Origin: Pedobacter sandarakinus
GTDB lineage: Bacteria; Bacteroidota; Bacteroidia; Sphingobacteriales; Sphingobacteriaceae
Direction: 5' to 3'
Length of the DNA: 64,000 nt
Assembly: GCF_026240095.1 (NCBI RefSeq)
Contig: NZ_JAPIVG010000006.1
Location: 159,023-223,022 of the forward strand
Both the position numbers and the translations under genes were made by a program. This document shows positions 16,653-26,752 of the stretch, in pieces. Below the pieces are notes generated by a model. The model was given only the letters and a program-made list of their open reading frames with translations. It was not told the origin of the DNA and did no database searches. How positions within the stretch are numbered: the stretch's first letter is position 1; each line of letters begins with the position of its first letter.

Positions 16653-19600
16653 ATGATTAGAAATTTACTTATTGCGATAATGCTCTTAGTGTATGGCAGC
16701 ATTAATATCACTCATGCACAAACTACTCAGGCTTCTATCTCTGGTATTGTGTCAGATCAACAGAAGAAGCCTATTCCTGGTGTATCGGTTCAAATTAAAA
16801 ATAATGCAACTGGGTTTACCACCAGAACTTCTACAAATGCCCAAGGGGAATATACTTTTAAAGAACTCCCACTTGGGGGGCCTTATACGGTAACAGCAGT
16901 TTATGTAGGTTTCGGCGAACAAAACCGAACCGGCTACATACTGAATCAAGGCGATGCCGTAAGGGTTGCTATCACTATGCAGGAGGCTTCACAAAACCTT
17001 GAAGCAGTTCAAGTGGTAGCTTCAGGTTTAAAAAACAAAGTTAAGAACTTTGGCGCTTCGACTGAGATTTCCGCTAAAACCATGACACAACTCCCTGTAA
17101 ATGGAAGAAACTTCTCTAACCTGATGGATTTATCGCCACTTACGCGTGGAGGCGGAATTTCTGGTCAGCTTGGCTCATCAACCAATTATACCATAGATGG
17201 AATGGGTGCTAAAAACCCAACTTCAGCAGGCGCTACAACCAGCAGAAGCGGTGCGCCGTATTCAATTTCAATGGAGGCAGTAAGAGAGTTTAAAGTAATC
17301 ACCAATCAATACGATGTTACTTACGGCAGAGCAGGTGGTGGTACTGTAAGTGCCGTAACGAAATCAGGAACCAATACTTTAAGCGGAAGTGCTTTCATGT
17401 ATGGAAGGGCAGACTGGTTAGCTTCACGTTATGATATCAGAGGTGTAAAAAGGGATAACGATTTCTCAACTTACCAATATGGCTTTACTTTAGGCGGACC
17501 CATCATTAAAGATAAATTACATTATTTTGTAGGCTGGGATCATCAGCGGGATGCACGCCCTTTAATTATCGCTGATATAAATGGCGCTACCGATGAAGCT
17601 AGGTTCCGAATTACCAATAATACGTTGCAACAATTTGTAGATATCGCCAGAACTAAATATGGTGTGGGCAACACGCCACAATATGGTACATTCGATAAAA
17701 AGCGTGGTTCTGATGCTGCCTTTGCTCGTTTAGATTGGCAAATTAACGATCGTAACTTACTTACGATTCGCGATAACTACACTAACGATAGAAACCCACT
17801 GGGTTTGGCCGACAACACCGCTATCAATTTTTTCGAAAGTTACGGAAATGATAAAAATGTCGATAATAATTTATTGGCAACATTGCGGTCTACCATCACC
17901 AGTAAAATCACCAATGAGTTAAAACTTCAGCATTTATATACTTACCAAGCCAGCACCCAAAATGAACAGCTAACAGGTGCCATCCCAAGAGCAGTTGTAA
18001 ATAATATTGTATCTACTTTAACGGATGGTTCCACTGCTGCAACGGCTATTCAAATTGGCGGGCACCGTTTTGGTCAGGAGGGATTTACGAATAATGTTGT
18101 GCAACTGGTAGATAATCTGTACTACAATACAGATAAAGTTAAGTACACTTTCGGTATTGATTTACAGTACACCAATGCCAAATCTTTATATGGTAGTGAA
18201 GTTAACGGTCGCTTTGAGTACACTAGTGCAGGTACTACAACTGCCTTGCAAAATTTCAACAACTTGGTTCCAAACCGTTACTATCGTGAAGTTCCACTAA
18301 TTTCCGATCCAAGTGTAAAAGCTGCTATTTGGAATACAGCAATATACGGACAAATGCAGACCAAGCTGGCCAAAGGTTTAGATTTTATAGGCGGCTTACG
18401 TTTAGATTACAGCTCATATCCAAAATCGCCTCTAAACCAACAACTGTTTGATGCAATTGGCGTGAGAACAGATCATGAGTTGAAACAATTTTTAATTCAG
18501 CCAAGGATCCAATTCGACTGGGACATCAATGAAAACCGAACCGATTTTGTTCGCCTCGGGGCAGGGATTTTCGGATCGGATGTAAACAACTATGTTACCA
18601 TCAACAACCTTACTTTCGATGGAAAGCATCTGGCTACTGTTGATGTTTTTGGTGCAAATGTACCAACGCCAGATTTTATTGGCTACAGAAACGGAACGGT
18701 ACTGGCGCCAAATCTGGCATCGCAACAGGTGCCAACCATTAACACATATGCAGAAGATGCGAAGATTCCTGTGGTATATAAAGCAAATCTATCCTATAGT
18801 AAATTAATAACAGATAAATTCAAAGTAGGTATAACTGGGTATGCAACTTTCGGACGGAACAATTACATGTACGTAGATCGCAATATGGCTGCAAATCCGT
18901 TTTTTACCTTGCCAAACGAAGCTAATCGTGGTGTTTTCGTACCTACTACAAGTATTACGGCAAATAACGGCGTGGCTGATTGGAAAGGCGGTAGGTTGAC
19001 AAACCAATTTGGGAGGGTATTGGAATTGAATAGCCAGGGCAAGGTAAACCAGTTTGCAGTGGTGCTTGATGCAACCTGGAACTATTTTAAAGACGGCGAA
19101 ATAACGGCAAGCTTCACCTATAACGATTCAAAAGATAATACTTCCTTTAACGGAAACGTGGCTAACTCTGCTACGCTATCGCTTCCTGTTAAAGATGATC
19201 CAAGGGATTTAAGCAAAATGTCATATTCAGATAACCAGTTCCATAACAAGGTAGTGATTTATGGAACGCTACCAACATTCTATGGGATAACTGTTGGGGT
19301 GCGCTACTCGGGTATTGGCGGCACACGGTATAGCTTGCTTGCAGGTGGCAATATCAATGGAGACTTTGTTGCCACCAACGATTTAGCTTATGTGTTTGAT
19401 AGAAACAATCAAAGCGTTCCGGCAGCTATTCGTAATGGTATCCAGACCATTCTAGATAACCCATTGGCCAGCCAAAGTTTAAAAAACTACATTACGAAAT
19501 ATTCAGGCCAAATAGCAGAAAGAAATGGAGGGGTAAACGATTTCTTTGGTATTGTAGACCTAAGGATTAGCAAAAAATTCAAACTTTATAAAAACCATAA

Positions 19601-19811
19601 TTTCGAATTATCTGGCGATGTGTTTAACCTAGGCAATTTGCTCAACAAAAAATGGGGCGTAAATGAGACGCTGGGTAACCAGGCGTTATATGCGGTAACT
19701 GCATTTGATGCCACCAACAGGGCCTACACTTACCGGGTAAATAATGCAGGCGTGGTAACTCCGTCTGGAAATCCATGGCAGATGCAGATTGGGTTAAGAT
19801 ATGGGTTTTAG
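16653..19811 (+). CDS. TonB-dependent receptor, Oar-like, with carboxypeptidase-regulatory domain
   Basis: 1052 aa. Signal peptide ends THAQ (residue about 23). Residues about 27-110 are a CarboxypepD_reg-like beta-sandwich (ASISGIVSDQQKKPIPGVSV). The plug domain follows with LPVNGRNFSNLMDLSPLT, IDGMGAKNP and VTYGRAGGGTVSAVTKSGTN. The rest is the outer-membrane barrel, ending in an aromatic residue (LRYGF). Such proteins import large substrates with energy from TonB/ExbBD. There is no SusD partner nearby, so it is not a SusCD polysaccharide locus. Ligand unknown. Confidence 0.92.
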   Translation: MIRNLLIAIMLLVYGSINITHAQTTQASISGIVSDQQKKPIPGVSVQIKNNATGFTTRTSTNAQGEYTFKELPLGGPYTVTAVYVGFGEQNRTGYILNQGDAVRVAITMQEASQNLEAVQVVASGLKNKVKNFGASTEISAKTMTQLPVNGRNFSNLMDLSPLTRGGGISGQLGSSTNYTIDGMGAKNPTSAGATTSRSGAPYSISMEAVREFKVITNQYDVTYGRAGGGTVSAVTKSGTNTLSGSAFMYGRADWLASRYDIRGVKRDNDFSTYQYGFTLGGPIIKDKLHYFVGWDHQRDARPLIIADINGATDEARFRITNNTLQQFVDIARTKYGVGNTPQYGTFDKKRGSDAAFARLDWQINDRNLLTIRDNYTNDRNPLGLADNTAINFFESYGNDKNVDNNLLATLRSTITSKITNELKLQHLYTYQASTQNEQLTGAIPRAVVNNIVSTLTDGSTAATAIQIGGHRFGQEGFTNNVVQLVDNLYYNTDKVKYTFGIDLQYTNAKSLYGSEVNGRFEYTSAGTTTALQNFNNLVPNRYYREVPLISDPSVKAAIWNTAIYGQMQTKLAKGLDFIGGLRLDYSSYPKSPLNQQLFDAIGVRTDHELKQFLIQPRIQFDWDINENRTDFVRLGAGIFGSDVNNYVTINNLTFDGKHLATVDVFGANVPTPDFIGYRNGTVLAPNLASQQVPTINTYAEDAKIPVVYKANLSYSKLITDKFKVGITGYATFGRNNYMYVDRNMAANPFFTLPNEANRGVFVPTTSITANNGVADWKGGRLTNQFGRVLELNSQGKVNQFAVVLDATWNYFKDGEITASFTYNDSKDNTSFNGNVANSATLSLPVKDDPRDLSKMSYSDNQFHNKVVIYGTLPTFYGITVGVRYSGIGGTRYSLLAGGNINGDFVATNDLAYVFDRNNQSVPAAIRNGIQTILDNPLASQSLKNYITKYSGQIAERNGGVNDFFGIVDLRISKKFKLYKNHNFELSGDVFNLGNLLNKKWGVNETLGNQALYAVTAFDATNRAYTYRVNNAGVVTPSGNPWQMQIGLRYGF

Positions 19812-19848
19812 TCATAGAAACATACGGCGTATCTTTCTAAAAAGTCAT

Positions 19849-19890
19849 AAAAAAAGGGAATGGATTTTTATCCATTCCCTTTTTTTATGT
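19849..19890 (+). terminator. strong intrinsic terminator after the TonB receptor
   Basis: A perfect 16-bp stem, arms 19849-19864 and 19871-19886 (core GGGAATGGA / TCCATTCCC flanked by A7 and T7), 6-nt loop. An ATG inside this hairpin (19860) is in frame with the next gene but is not a credible start. Confidence 0.95.
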
Positions 19891-19893
19891 TTG
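19886..19893 (+). promoter_or_regulatory. -7 element TATGTTTG of the ABC exporter gene
   Basis: TATGTTTG matches TAnnTTTG exactly and lies 23 nt before the preferred ATG (19917), directly after the terminator T-tract. It supports the shorter start. Confidence 0.5.
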
Positions 19894-19916
19894 CACTTAC
19901 AAACTACAAAACTTTA

Positions 19917-21668
19917 ATGGGATTATTATTAAACTACCTGAAGAGCCACAAATGGATTGTGGCCTTAGCATTATTGCTTGCAGGCTTAAATATTGGTTTT
20001 TCTCTAATGGACCCGCTCATTACCGGTAAAATTTTAGATCGTTACATCAACAAAAAGGATAACCTAACTTATGCCGAATATCTTTGGGGATCTGTTGGTT
20101 TAATCGGATTAGCAATCGGGGCGGCAATGATTTCCCGTATTGCCAAAAACTTTCAGGATTATTTTACCAGTGTAATTGTGCAAAAAGTTGGGGCCAAAAT
20201 GTATGCCGATGGATTGCAACATTCCCTAAAATTACCTTATCAGGTATTTGAAGACCAGCGTAGCGGAGAAACTTTGGGAATTTTACAAAAAGTTAGATTA
20301 GACTCTGAAAAATTCATCACCGCATTTATTAGTATTTTGTTTGTAAGCCTAATCGGGATGGTTTTTGTAATTGTTTATTCCTTTACTGTAAGCTATAAGG
20401 TTACGCTGGTTTATTTCTCTGCCATTCCGATTATCAGTTTCGTTAGCTGGTTTTTAAGTAGAAAGATTAAAACGATCCAACGATCTATTGTTGGTGAAAC
20501 TACGGCATTAGCTGGCTCAACAACAGAATCATTAAGAAACATAGAACTGGTTAAGAGTTTGGGCTTGGCCGACCAGGAAATTGACCGTTTGAATAAAACA
20601 ACGTATAAAATATTAGGGCTTGAACTTAAAAAGGTGAAATATGTTCGCAGTATGAGTTTTGTACAAGGCACTACCGTAAACTTAGTACGCAGTACGATGG
20701 TATTGGTGCTGTTGCTCTTAATTTTTGACAATACAATATCTGCTGGCCAGTATCTTACATTCTTATTTTACTCATTCTTCTTATTTGGACCATTGCAAGA
20801 ACTTGGCAACGTAATTTTAGCTTGGCGTGAGGCTGAAGTTTCATTGGGTAATTTCAGAAAAATCTTAAGCAAACCAATTGACCAAAAACCCGTTAATCCG
20901 GTTTCCATAGAGAAAATTAAAGATTTAACCTTTGATTCCGTTGGTTTCAAACACCAAACCGCAAACAGAAACGCATTAGAAAACATCTCATTTAAAACAT
21001 CTAATGGCCAAACCATCGCTTTTGTTGGCCCATCTGGGTCGGGGAAAACTACCTTGGTAAAGCTATTAGTTGGATTATATCAACCAAAAGACGGCCAGAT
21101 TTTATACAATGGAACGCCAAGCGATAATATTGATCTGGATGCGCTGAGAGAAAAAATTGGCTTCGTAACGCAAGATACGCAGCTATTCTCTGGCACAATA
21201 AGGGAAAACCTATTATTCGTGAATCCAGCGGCTACAGATGAAGAATGTTTCAAAGTACTTAACCAGGCCGCTTGCCAAACACTTTTGGCCCGAGCCGAAA
21301 AGGGCTTAGATTCTCTGATTGGCGAGGGCGGTGTAAAGGTATCTGGCGGAGAGAAACAACGCCTATCTATTGCAAGAGCTCTACTTCGCCAACCAGATAT
21401 TCTAGTGTTTGATGAGGCTACATCCTCTCTAGATTCCATTACAGAGGAAGAAATTACAAACACCATCAGGAATGTTTCTGACTTGACGGATCATATTACT
21501 ATTTTAATCGCACACCGTTTATCGACTATAAAACATGCCGATGTTATCTACGTATTAGAAAAGGGGCAGATTATAGAGCAAGGTAAACATGAAGCCCTTA
21601 TCGCACAAAATGGCCTATACCAAGCCATGTGGCGCCAACAAATTGGCGAAAGGATTGTTGAGGTTTAA
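19917..21668 (+). CDS. ABC transporter, fused permease and ATPase (type I exporter half)
   Basis: 583 aa from ATG 19917 (MGLLLNYLKSHKWIVALALL). A longer frame starts inside the upstream terminator hairpin and is rejected. Six transmembrane helices in residues about 15-300, then the nucleotide-binding domain: Walker A GPSGSGKTT, Q-loop FVTQDTQLFSG, signature VSGGEKQRLSIARALL, Walker B DILVFDEATSSLDS and switch AHRLSTI. It is an ABCB/MsbA-like homodimeric exporter. Substrate unknown. The next gene starts 14 nt on. Confidence 0.92.
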   Translation: MGLLLNYLKSHKWIVALALLLAGLNIGFSLMDPLITGKILDRYINKKDNLTYAEYLWGSVGLIGLAIGAAMISRIAKNFQDYFTSVIVQKVGAKMYADGLQHSLKLPYQVFEDQRSGETLGILQKVRLDSEKFITAFISILFVSLIGMVFVIVYSFTVSYKVTLVYFSAIPIISFVSWFLSRKIKTIQRSIVGETTALAGSTTESLRNIELVKSLGLADQEIDRLNKTTYKILGLELKKVKYVRSMSFVQGTTVNLVRSTMVLVLLLLIFDNTISAGQYLTFLFYSFFLFGPLQELGNVILAWREAEVSLGNFRKILSKPIDQKPVNPVSIEKIKDLTFDSVGFKHQTANRNALENISFKTSNGQTIAFVGPSGSGKTTLVKLLVGLYQPKDGQILYNGTPSDNIDLDALREKIGFVTQDTQLFSGTIRENLLFVNPAATDEECFKVLNQAACQTLLARAEKGLDSLIGEGGVKVSGGEKQRLSIARALLRQPDILVFDEATSSLDSITEEEITNTIRNVSDLTDHITILIAHRLSTIKHADVIYVLEKGQIIEQGKHEALIAQNGLYQAMWRQQIGERIVEV

Positions 21669-21682
21669 TAAACTTCATATTT

Positions 21683-21898
21683 ATGTTAATGGCACAGATA
21701 GATAGTAATCAAATTGGTATTGTAATCATCATTGCAGGAGTGCTCTGGCTTGCCCTTATTTTAACAGCGCTATACCATCTTTCCCGGAGTACCTCGATGA
21801 GTTTTTTGGTGAAGCTGCTCTGGTTTATTATTATCTTAATGGCACCCTTCCTGGGTTCTATTATTTACCTTTTCTGGGGGAAGAACAGAAATTTTTAA
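21683..21898 (+). CDS. small PLDc_N-type two-helix membrane protein
   Basis: 71 aa (69 if the second ATG at 21689 is used). Two transmembrane helices (about 12-33 and 43-65) joined by HLSRSTSMSFLVKLLW, ending FLGSIIYLFWGKNR, the pattern of the phospholipase D nuclease N-terminal domain family, which also occurs alone. Close spacing suggests co-transcription with the ABC exporter. No enzymatic part. Confidence 0.8.
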   Translation: MLMAQIDSNQIGIVIIIAGVLWLALILTALYHLSRSTSMSFLVKLLWFIIILMAPFLGSIIYLFWGKNRNF

Positions 21899-21976
21899 GG
21901 CATAACTGCTACTCTAACAGAACTGTTTGTTTCGAGGGGCTAGCAATATTGCCAGGCGTTAAATAGCGTATTGTTA

Positions 21977-23275
21977 TCAAAGTTTTACAGCCTGTTCGTT
22001 AATATCCTGCAAGCTGAGTTTGGTTAATGATTTGGTTTTCATCCAAGTGATAAAAGCAATTCCGATGGTCATGCTCCCCCCAAAAACCACCGCAGGAACT
22101 AAACGCATATATTTTGCTGTTAACCCAGATTCGAATTCTCCAATCTCGTTAGAGGAACCAATAAACATGCTATTTACTGCCGAAACTCGTCCACGCATTT
22201 CATCTGGTGTAAGCAGTTGCATAATGGTTTGTCTTATGACTACACTCACACTATCGAATGATCCCTCTAAAAACAAAAAGAATAAGGTTAGGTAAAAGTT
22301 TTTAGATAGGCCATAGCAGATTATACTTAATCCGAAACCGGTTACCGCTATTAGCAAGTTGCGCCACGGCTTACCCATTGGCGAAAAAAGAGTCATCAGT
22401 AACATGGTTAAAACAGCTCCAAAAGATGCTGCACCACGCATCATCCCCAAACCAAAAGATCCCAGGTGAAAGACGTCTTTAGCAAAAATGGGCAAAAGCG
22501 CTACGGCGCCGCCAAAAAACACTGAAAACAAATCCAGGCTCATTGCCCAAACCATCATTTTCGTTTTAAAAACGAAATTTATTCCTTCCTTCAAACTATA
22601 AAAAATATTTTCCTTTGGGATAAAAGTTGAAGGGTGCTTTTTAAGTGTGAGGATGCACAACAATGACACAGTAAGCAAACAAACAATCACCGCATACGCA
22701 GCTGTTATGCCATAACGCCAGTTTACTATACCCCCTACCAGCGGGCCAATAATAGTGGCCAATTGCCAGCTGCTGCTACTCCAGGTACTGGCATTTGGGT
22801 ATAGTGATTTAGGTATAAGCTTCGCCATTAGTGAAAAGGTTGCCGGACCGAAAAACCCCCTGGCTAAGCCGATACAAAATACCAAACCATACATTAATAA
22901 AACAATCAGATCTTCCTTTAAGTGTAAATATTTGCTGGTGATAATCAGCATGATTACAGAAGCCAACCAAACTCCTGAAAATATTTTGATCAACAGCCCT
23001 CGCTTTTCACTCTTATCAGCAATATAGCCTCCGTACAATGCTATTCCGATGGCCGGAATGGCCTCACATAAGCCAACTAAGCCTAGTTTTAATGCGTCAT
23101 GTGTAAGATCGTAGATATGATATCCTATTACTACAGCCTGCATCTGATAGGCGAGGGTAAAGAAAAAGCGCATTCCTAAAAAAGAGCGGAATTCTTTAAA
23201 ACGTAAAGCTGCTAGTGGATCGGCGTTTCCGCTTAAGTGGTTTGATGATGAAGCTGACACAAGTTTTTTTCGCAA
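21977..23275 (-). CDS. MFS transporter
   Basis: 432 aa with about twelve hydrophobic helices. The loop between helices 2 and 3 reads GGYIADKSEKRGLLI, the major-facilitator signature, and SLMAKLIPKSLYPNASTW is typical of the EntS/TIGR00900-type exporter branch. TTG at 23275 is the frame opening; a GTG at 23260 is an alternative start, and no ATG is near. Converges with the PLDc_N gene. Substrate unknown. Confidence 0.85.
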   Translation of the reverse strand: MRKKLVSASSSNHLSGNADPLAALRFKEFRSFLGMRFFFTLAYQMQAVVIGYHIYDLTHDALKLGLVGLCEAIPAIGIALYGGYIADKSEKRGLLIKIFSGVWLASVIMLIITSKYLHLKEDLIVLLMYGLVFCIGLARGFFGPATFSLMAKLIPKSLYPNASTWSSSSWQLATIIGPLVGGIVNWRYGITAAYAVIVCLLTVSLLCILTLKKHPSTFIPKENIFYSLKEGINFVFKTKMMVWAMSLDLFSVFFGGAVALLPIFAKDVFHLGSFGLGMMRGAASFGAVLTMLLMTLFSPMGKPWRNLLIAVTGFGLSIICYGLSKNFYLTLFFLFLEGSFDSVSVVIRQTIMQLLTPDEMRGRVSAVNSMFIGSSNEIGEFESGLTAKYMRLVPAVVFGGSMTIGIAFITWMKTKSLTKLSLQDINEQAVKL

Positions 23276-23346
23276 AACTAAGGCTTAGAAAAGAATTTAT
23301 ACTGTCGATTTTGGCGAACCACGATAAACCTTACGCATAAATGATA

Positions 23347-25452
23347 TTATGAGATTTTATCTAAAGAAATTCCACGAGCTAATTTTTGCAAATGCGCCTT
23401 TAAAACGGCATGTTCTGGTTTTTCCAATTGGGGATCAGACTCAAAAATTTCAATTACGGTGTTACGGGCCTCCGACAAAATAATTTGGTCAGTTGCCAGG
23501 TCTGCCAATTTCAAATCAAGCACCCCACTTTGCTGCGTTCCCGAGATATCGCCTGGTCCACGAAGTTGTAAGTCGATTTCCGAGATTTCAAAACCATTGT
23601 TTGTTCTTACCATGGTTTCCAGGCGCACTTTGCCTTCTTTGCTTAGTTTGTTTCCGCTCATTAAAATGCAGAAGGATTGTTCAGCGCCCCTACCTACACG
23701 TCCACGCAGCTGATGAAGCTGAGACAGACCAAATCGTTCAGAATTTTCGATTACCATAACCGATGCATTGGGAACGTTTACACCTACCTCGATCACCGTG
23801 GTAGCCACCATGATCTGACTTTTGCCATCGATGAATTGCTGCATTTCAAATTGCTTATCAGCATTGGGCATTTGACCGTGAACAATGCTAATCTGGTAAT
23901 CAGGCCGGGGAAACTGGTAGCTTAGTTGTTCTACTCCTGCTTCCAAATGCAGAAGATCTAGTTTTTCGCTTTCTTTAATAAGCGGATAAACAATATAAAC
24001 CTGCCTTCCTTTAGCAATCTCCTGCTTCATAAATCCGAACATCCTTAGCCGTTGGCCTTCGTATAAGTGACGTGTTTCTATGGGTTTTCTTCCGGCAGGC
24101 AACTCGTCAATCATAGAAACATCCAAATCTCCATACAATGTCATAGCCAGCGTTCGCGGAATTGGGGTAGCAGTCATCACCAAGATATGTGGCGGAATAA
24201 CATTTTTACGCCATAGTTTTGCCCTTTGTTCTACGCCGAAGCGATGTTGTTCATCTATAACCACTAAGCCAAGGTTCTTAAACTTCACTTTATCTTCAAT
24301 AAGTGCATGCGTGCCGATTAAGATGTCAATCTGTCCATTCTCTAATTGTTCGTGCAAAACAGTTCGGTCTTTCTTTTTGGTACTTCCGGTAAGGATGGCC
24401 ACTTTAACCAAATCATCATTAACCAATTCTGTTATCGAGGCATAGTGTTGTCTTGCTAAAATTTCGGTTGGCGCCATCATACAAGCCTGGCAGCCGTTAT
24501 CATTGGCCAAAAGCATGCTCATCAACGCTACGGCAGTTTTACCGCTACCCACATCACCCTGTACCAGTCTATTCATTTGTATACCACGTTGCGTGTCTAA
24601 TCGAATCTCTTTAACCACACGTTTTTGGGCATTAGTAAGTTCAAAAGGTAAAAACTCCTTATAGAAGCGGTTAACTTTCTCGCCAACTTTGTCGAAAATC
24701 ATTCCTTTAAACTTCAATTGCCGCAATTGTTTGTTATGAAGCATTTGCAGTTGAAGGAAAAACAATTCCTCAAATTTTAACCTTCTTTGCGCAGCATTTA
24801 AATCTTTTTGGTTTTTAGGAAAGTGGATGTTGAGTAAAGCCAACCTGCGACCTGGCAGCTGATACTTATCCAAAATATAGGGCGGCAAATTTTCTTCAAC
24901 CTGTGCAACTACCTGGTCTAGCAAACCCGCAATTAATCGCTGGATACCCTTAGAATCTAAAGTAAATTTTTTAAGCTTCTCTGTTGAATTATAAACCGGC
25001 TGTAAGGTTAAATTCCCTCTACCAACTGGTCTGTTTTGATACAATTCCATTTCTGGATGAGAAATGCTAAAAGTGCCATTAAATAAACTAGGCTTACCAA
25101 AAGCAACGTAGGCTGTTCCAATAGTAATATGATCATCAACCCATTTCAAAGATTGAAACCAAACCAATTCCATTTGCCCGGTTTCGTCTTTAAATACGAC
25201 AACGATTCTTTTCGCCCGCTTATCGCCAACAACTTGTTTACTAACAACCCGGCCTATAATCTGAATATAGGAAGACTCTAAGCCAATCTGGTTTATTTTA
25301 AAGTATTTTGTTCGGTCGATATACCTGAAAGGATAGTAAGTGAGCATATCCTGAAAAGTGAACAACCCCAGGTCTTTTTTCAAAACATCTGCACGACTTG
25401 GCCCTACGCCCTTTATAAACTCAATAGGTGTATTTAATATCGAATTATACAA
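23347..25452 (-). CDS. recG: ATP-dependent DNA helicase RecG
   Basis: 701 aa. Wedge/OB domain at the N-terminus (TPIEFIKGVGPSRADVLKK), helicase motifs: GDVGSGKTAVALMS (I, about residue 297), DEQHRFG (II, about 400), MTATPIPRTLAMT (III), VATTVIEVGVNVPNA (V) and QLRGRVGRG (VI). RecG remodels stalled forks and branched DNA. It starts with TTG, 3 nt after the stop of the upstream EamA gene, so translation is probably coupled. Last gene of a four-gene operon. Confidence 0.95.
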   Translation of the reverse strand: MYNSILNTPIEFIKGVGPSRADVLKKDLGLFTFQDMLTYYPFRYIDRTKYFKINQIGLESSYIQIIGRVVSKQVVGDKRAKRIVVVFKDETGQMELVWFQSLKWVDDHITIGTAYVAFGKPSLFNGTFSISHPEMELYQNRPVGRGNLTLQPVYNSTEKLKKFTLDSKGIQRLIAGLLDQVVAQVEENLPPYILDKYQLPGRRLALLNIHFPKNQKDLNAAQRRLKFEELFFLQLQMLHNKQLRQLKFKGMIFDKVGEKVNRFYKEFLPFELTNAQKRVVKEIRLDTQRGIQMNRLVQGDVGSGKTAVALMSMLLANDNGCQACMMAPTEILARQHYASITELVNDDLVKVAILTGSTKKKDRTVLHEQLENGQIDILIGTHALIEDKVKFKNLGLVVIDEQHRFGVEQRAKLWRKNVIPPHILVMTATPIPRTLAMTLYGDLDVSMIDELPAGRKPIETRHLYEGQRLRMFGFMKQEIAKGRQVYIVYPLIKESEKLDLLHLEAGVEQLSYQFPRPDYQISIVHGQMPNADKQFEMQQFIDGKSQIMVATTVIEVGVNVPNASVMVIENSERFGLSQLHQLRGRVGRGAEQSFCILMSGNKLSKEGKVRLETMVRTNNGFEISEIDLQLRGPGDISGTQQSGVLDLKLADLATDQIILSEARNTVIEIFESDPQLEKPEHAVLKAHLQKLARGISLDKIS

Positions 25453-25455
25453 AAT

Positions 25456-26358
25456 TTATGCTTTTTTGTAAACAACACGTTTTAGCAATTGTACATTAAA
25501 AATAACGATCGACAATAGCAAAAGCAAATAAGCAAAAAGTTGGTGCATATCTATCACTTCGCCAAAGTAAAAAAAGGCAACTGCAAACGCCACAATCGGA
25601 TTTAAATAGATTAAGATGCCAAGTGCTGAAGACGGCATCCCCAGCAAAGCATAAGCATTTAGAAAAAGTGGAATGATGGTGAAGAAGATAGCAATTAGAA
25701 AAATATGAGTCCAAAACACACCATCCATTGGAAATGGTTTCGCGTTGATGAAATACAAAGGTAACATTAATATGCCAGACAGGATTAACTGCACCCCAAG
25801 GAAGTTAAATTTATCTACTCCCTTAATTACTTTGAGTACAATAACATACACAGCATAAAATGAAGCGATTAAGATGGCCCATAAAACTTCGTGTAATGAT
25901 CCGGTGGCCAACCAAATTATGCTGATTAATGCAATACAAAGTGCAGTTACCTTATATCTTGTCAGCGATTCTTTTAAGATGATAAATCCGCATAGGGCGG
26001 TAAGTAAAGGGCAAACCATATAAGCAAATGCCGCAGCTTTTAAACTTACACTATTAACGGCATAAATATAGGTAAACCAATTGCCAGTAATAAGGAAAGC
26101 TGCCAGGATAGTCAATAATAGTAATTTCGTACGCTCTGGCTTGGAAAGCGCTTTAAAAAAATCTACATCATTACGGAAAGCAGATCTTCTAAAAAGCAGA
26201 ATGGTAGCCCATACCATTATAATGGAAATAAATATCCGGTAATAGAGAATTTCTTGAGGAGGAAAGCCTTTAATGTTTCGTAATGGGATAGACATTGTTC
26301 CCCAAATAATATACGGAATAATGCCCGCTAGGAAATACCTGCTTTTACTGGCTGCCAA
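25456..26358 (-). CDS. EamA/DMT-family transporter (RarD-like)
   Basis: 300 aa with about ten transmembrane helices in two EamA repeats. Motifs: FLAGIIPYIIWGTMSIPLRN at the start, YYRIFISIIMVWATILL, FAYMVCPLLTALCGFIILKE and LGILIYLNPIVAFAVAFFYF. It starts at TTG, 2 nt after the ridA stop. Family members export amino acids or other metabolites; the substrate is unknown here. Part of the operon ending in recG. Confidence 0.85.
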   Translation of the reverse strand: MAASKSRYFLAGIIPYIIWGTMSIPLRNIKGFPPQEILYYRIFISIIMVWATILLFRRSAFRNDVDFFKALSKPERTKLLLLTILAAFLITGNWFTYIYAVNSVSLKAAAFAYMVCPLLTALCGFIILKESLTRYKVTALCIALISIIWLATGSLHEVLWAILIASFYAVYVIVLKVIKGVDKFNFLGVQLILSGILMLPLYFINAKPFPMDGVFWTHIFLIAIFFTIIPLFLNAYALLGMPSSALGILIYLNPIVAFAVAFFYFGEVIDMHQLFAYLLLLLSIVIFNVQLLKRVVYKKA

Positions 26359-26360
26359 AA

Positions 26361-26741
26361 TTATGCTACAATGGCAATAACCGAAATTTCTACATTAACA
26401 TTTTTTGGGAGTACCGAAACCTGAACAGTCTCTCGAGCTGGAAATTCAGCTGTAAAATACTGTCCGTAAATCTCATTTACCTGAGCGAAAGTACCCATAT
26501 CGCTCAAAAAGATGGTAGACTTTACTACATTGTCAAAACTTAATCCAGCCTCTAGCAATACAGCTTTTAAATTGCGCATTACCTGGTGTGTTTCTTCTTC
26601 TATATTTCCAATGTTCAATTCGCCACTTTCTGGGTTAATAGCTACCTGGCCAGATACGAATAAGAAATTCCCAGCTTGCACAGCCTGGCTATATGGCCCG
26701 ATTGGTGCAGGCGCATTGGTTGTTGTAATAATTTTTTTCAT
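26361..26741 (-). CDS. ridA: RidA family enamine/imine deaminase
   Basis: 126 aa, full length. Family motifs: PAPIGPYSQAVQAGNFLFVS, GQVAINPESGEL, VVKSTIFLSDMGTFAQVNEI and PARETVQVSVLPKNVNVEIS (the Arg in PAR is the catalytic carboxylate-binding residue in RidA). RidA clears 2-aminoacrylate formed by PLP enzymes. Second gene of the operon, 11 nt after a 45-aa gene. Confidence 0.93.
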   Translation of the reverse strand: MKKIITTTNAPAPIGPYSQAVQAGNFLFVSGQVAINPESGELNIGNIEEETHQVMRNLKAVLLEAGLSFDNVVKSTIFLSDMGTFAQVNEIYGQYFTAEFPARETVQVSVLPKNVNVEISVIAIVA

Positions 26742-26752
26742 AATAGATCTGA

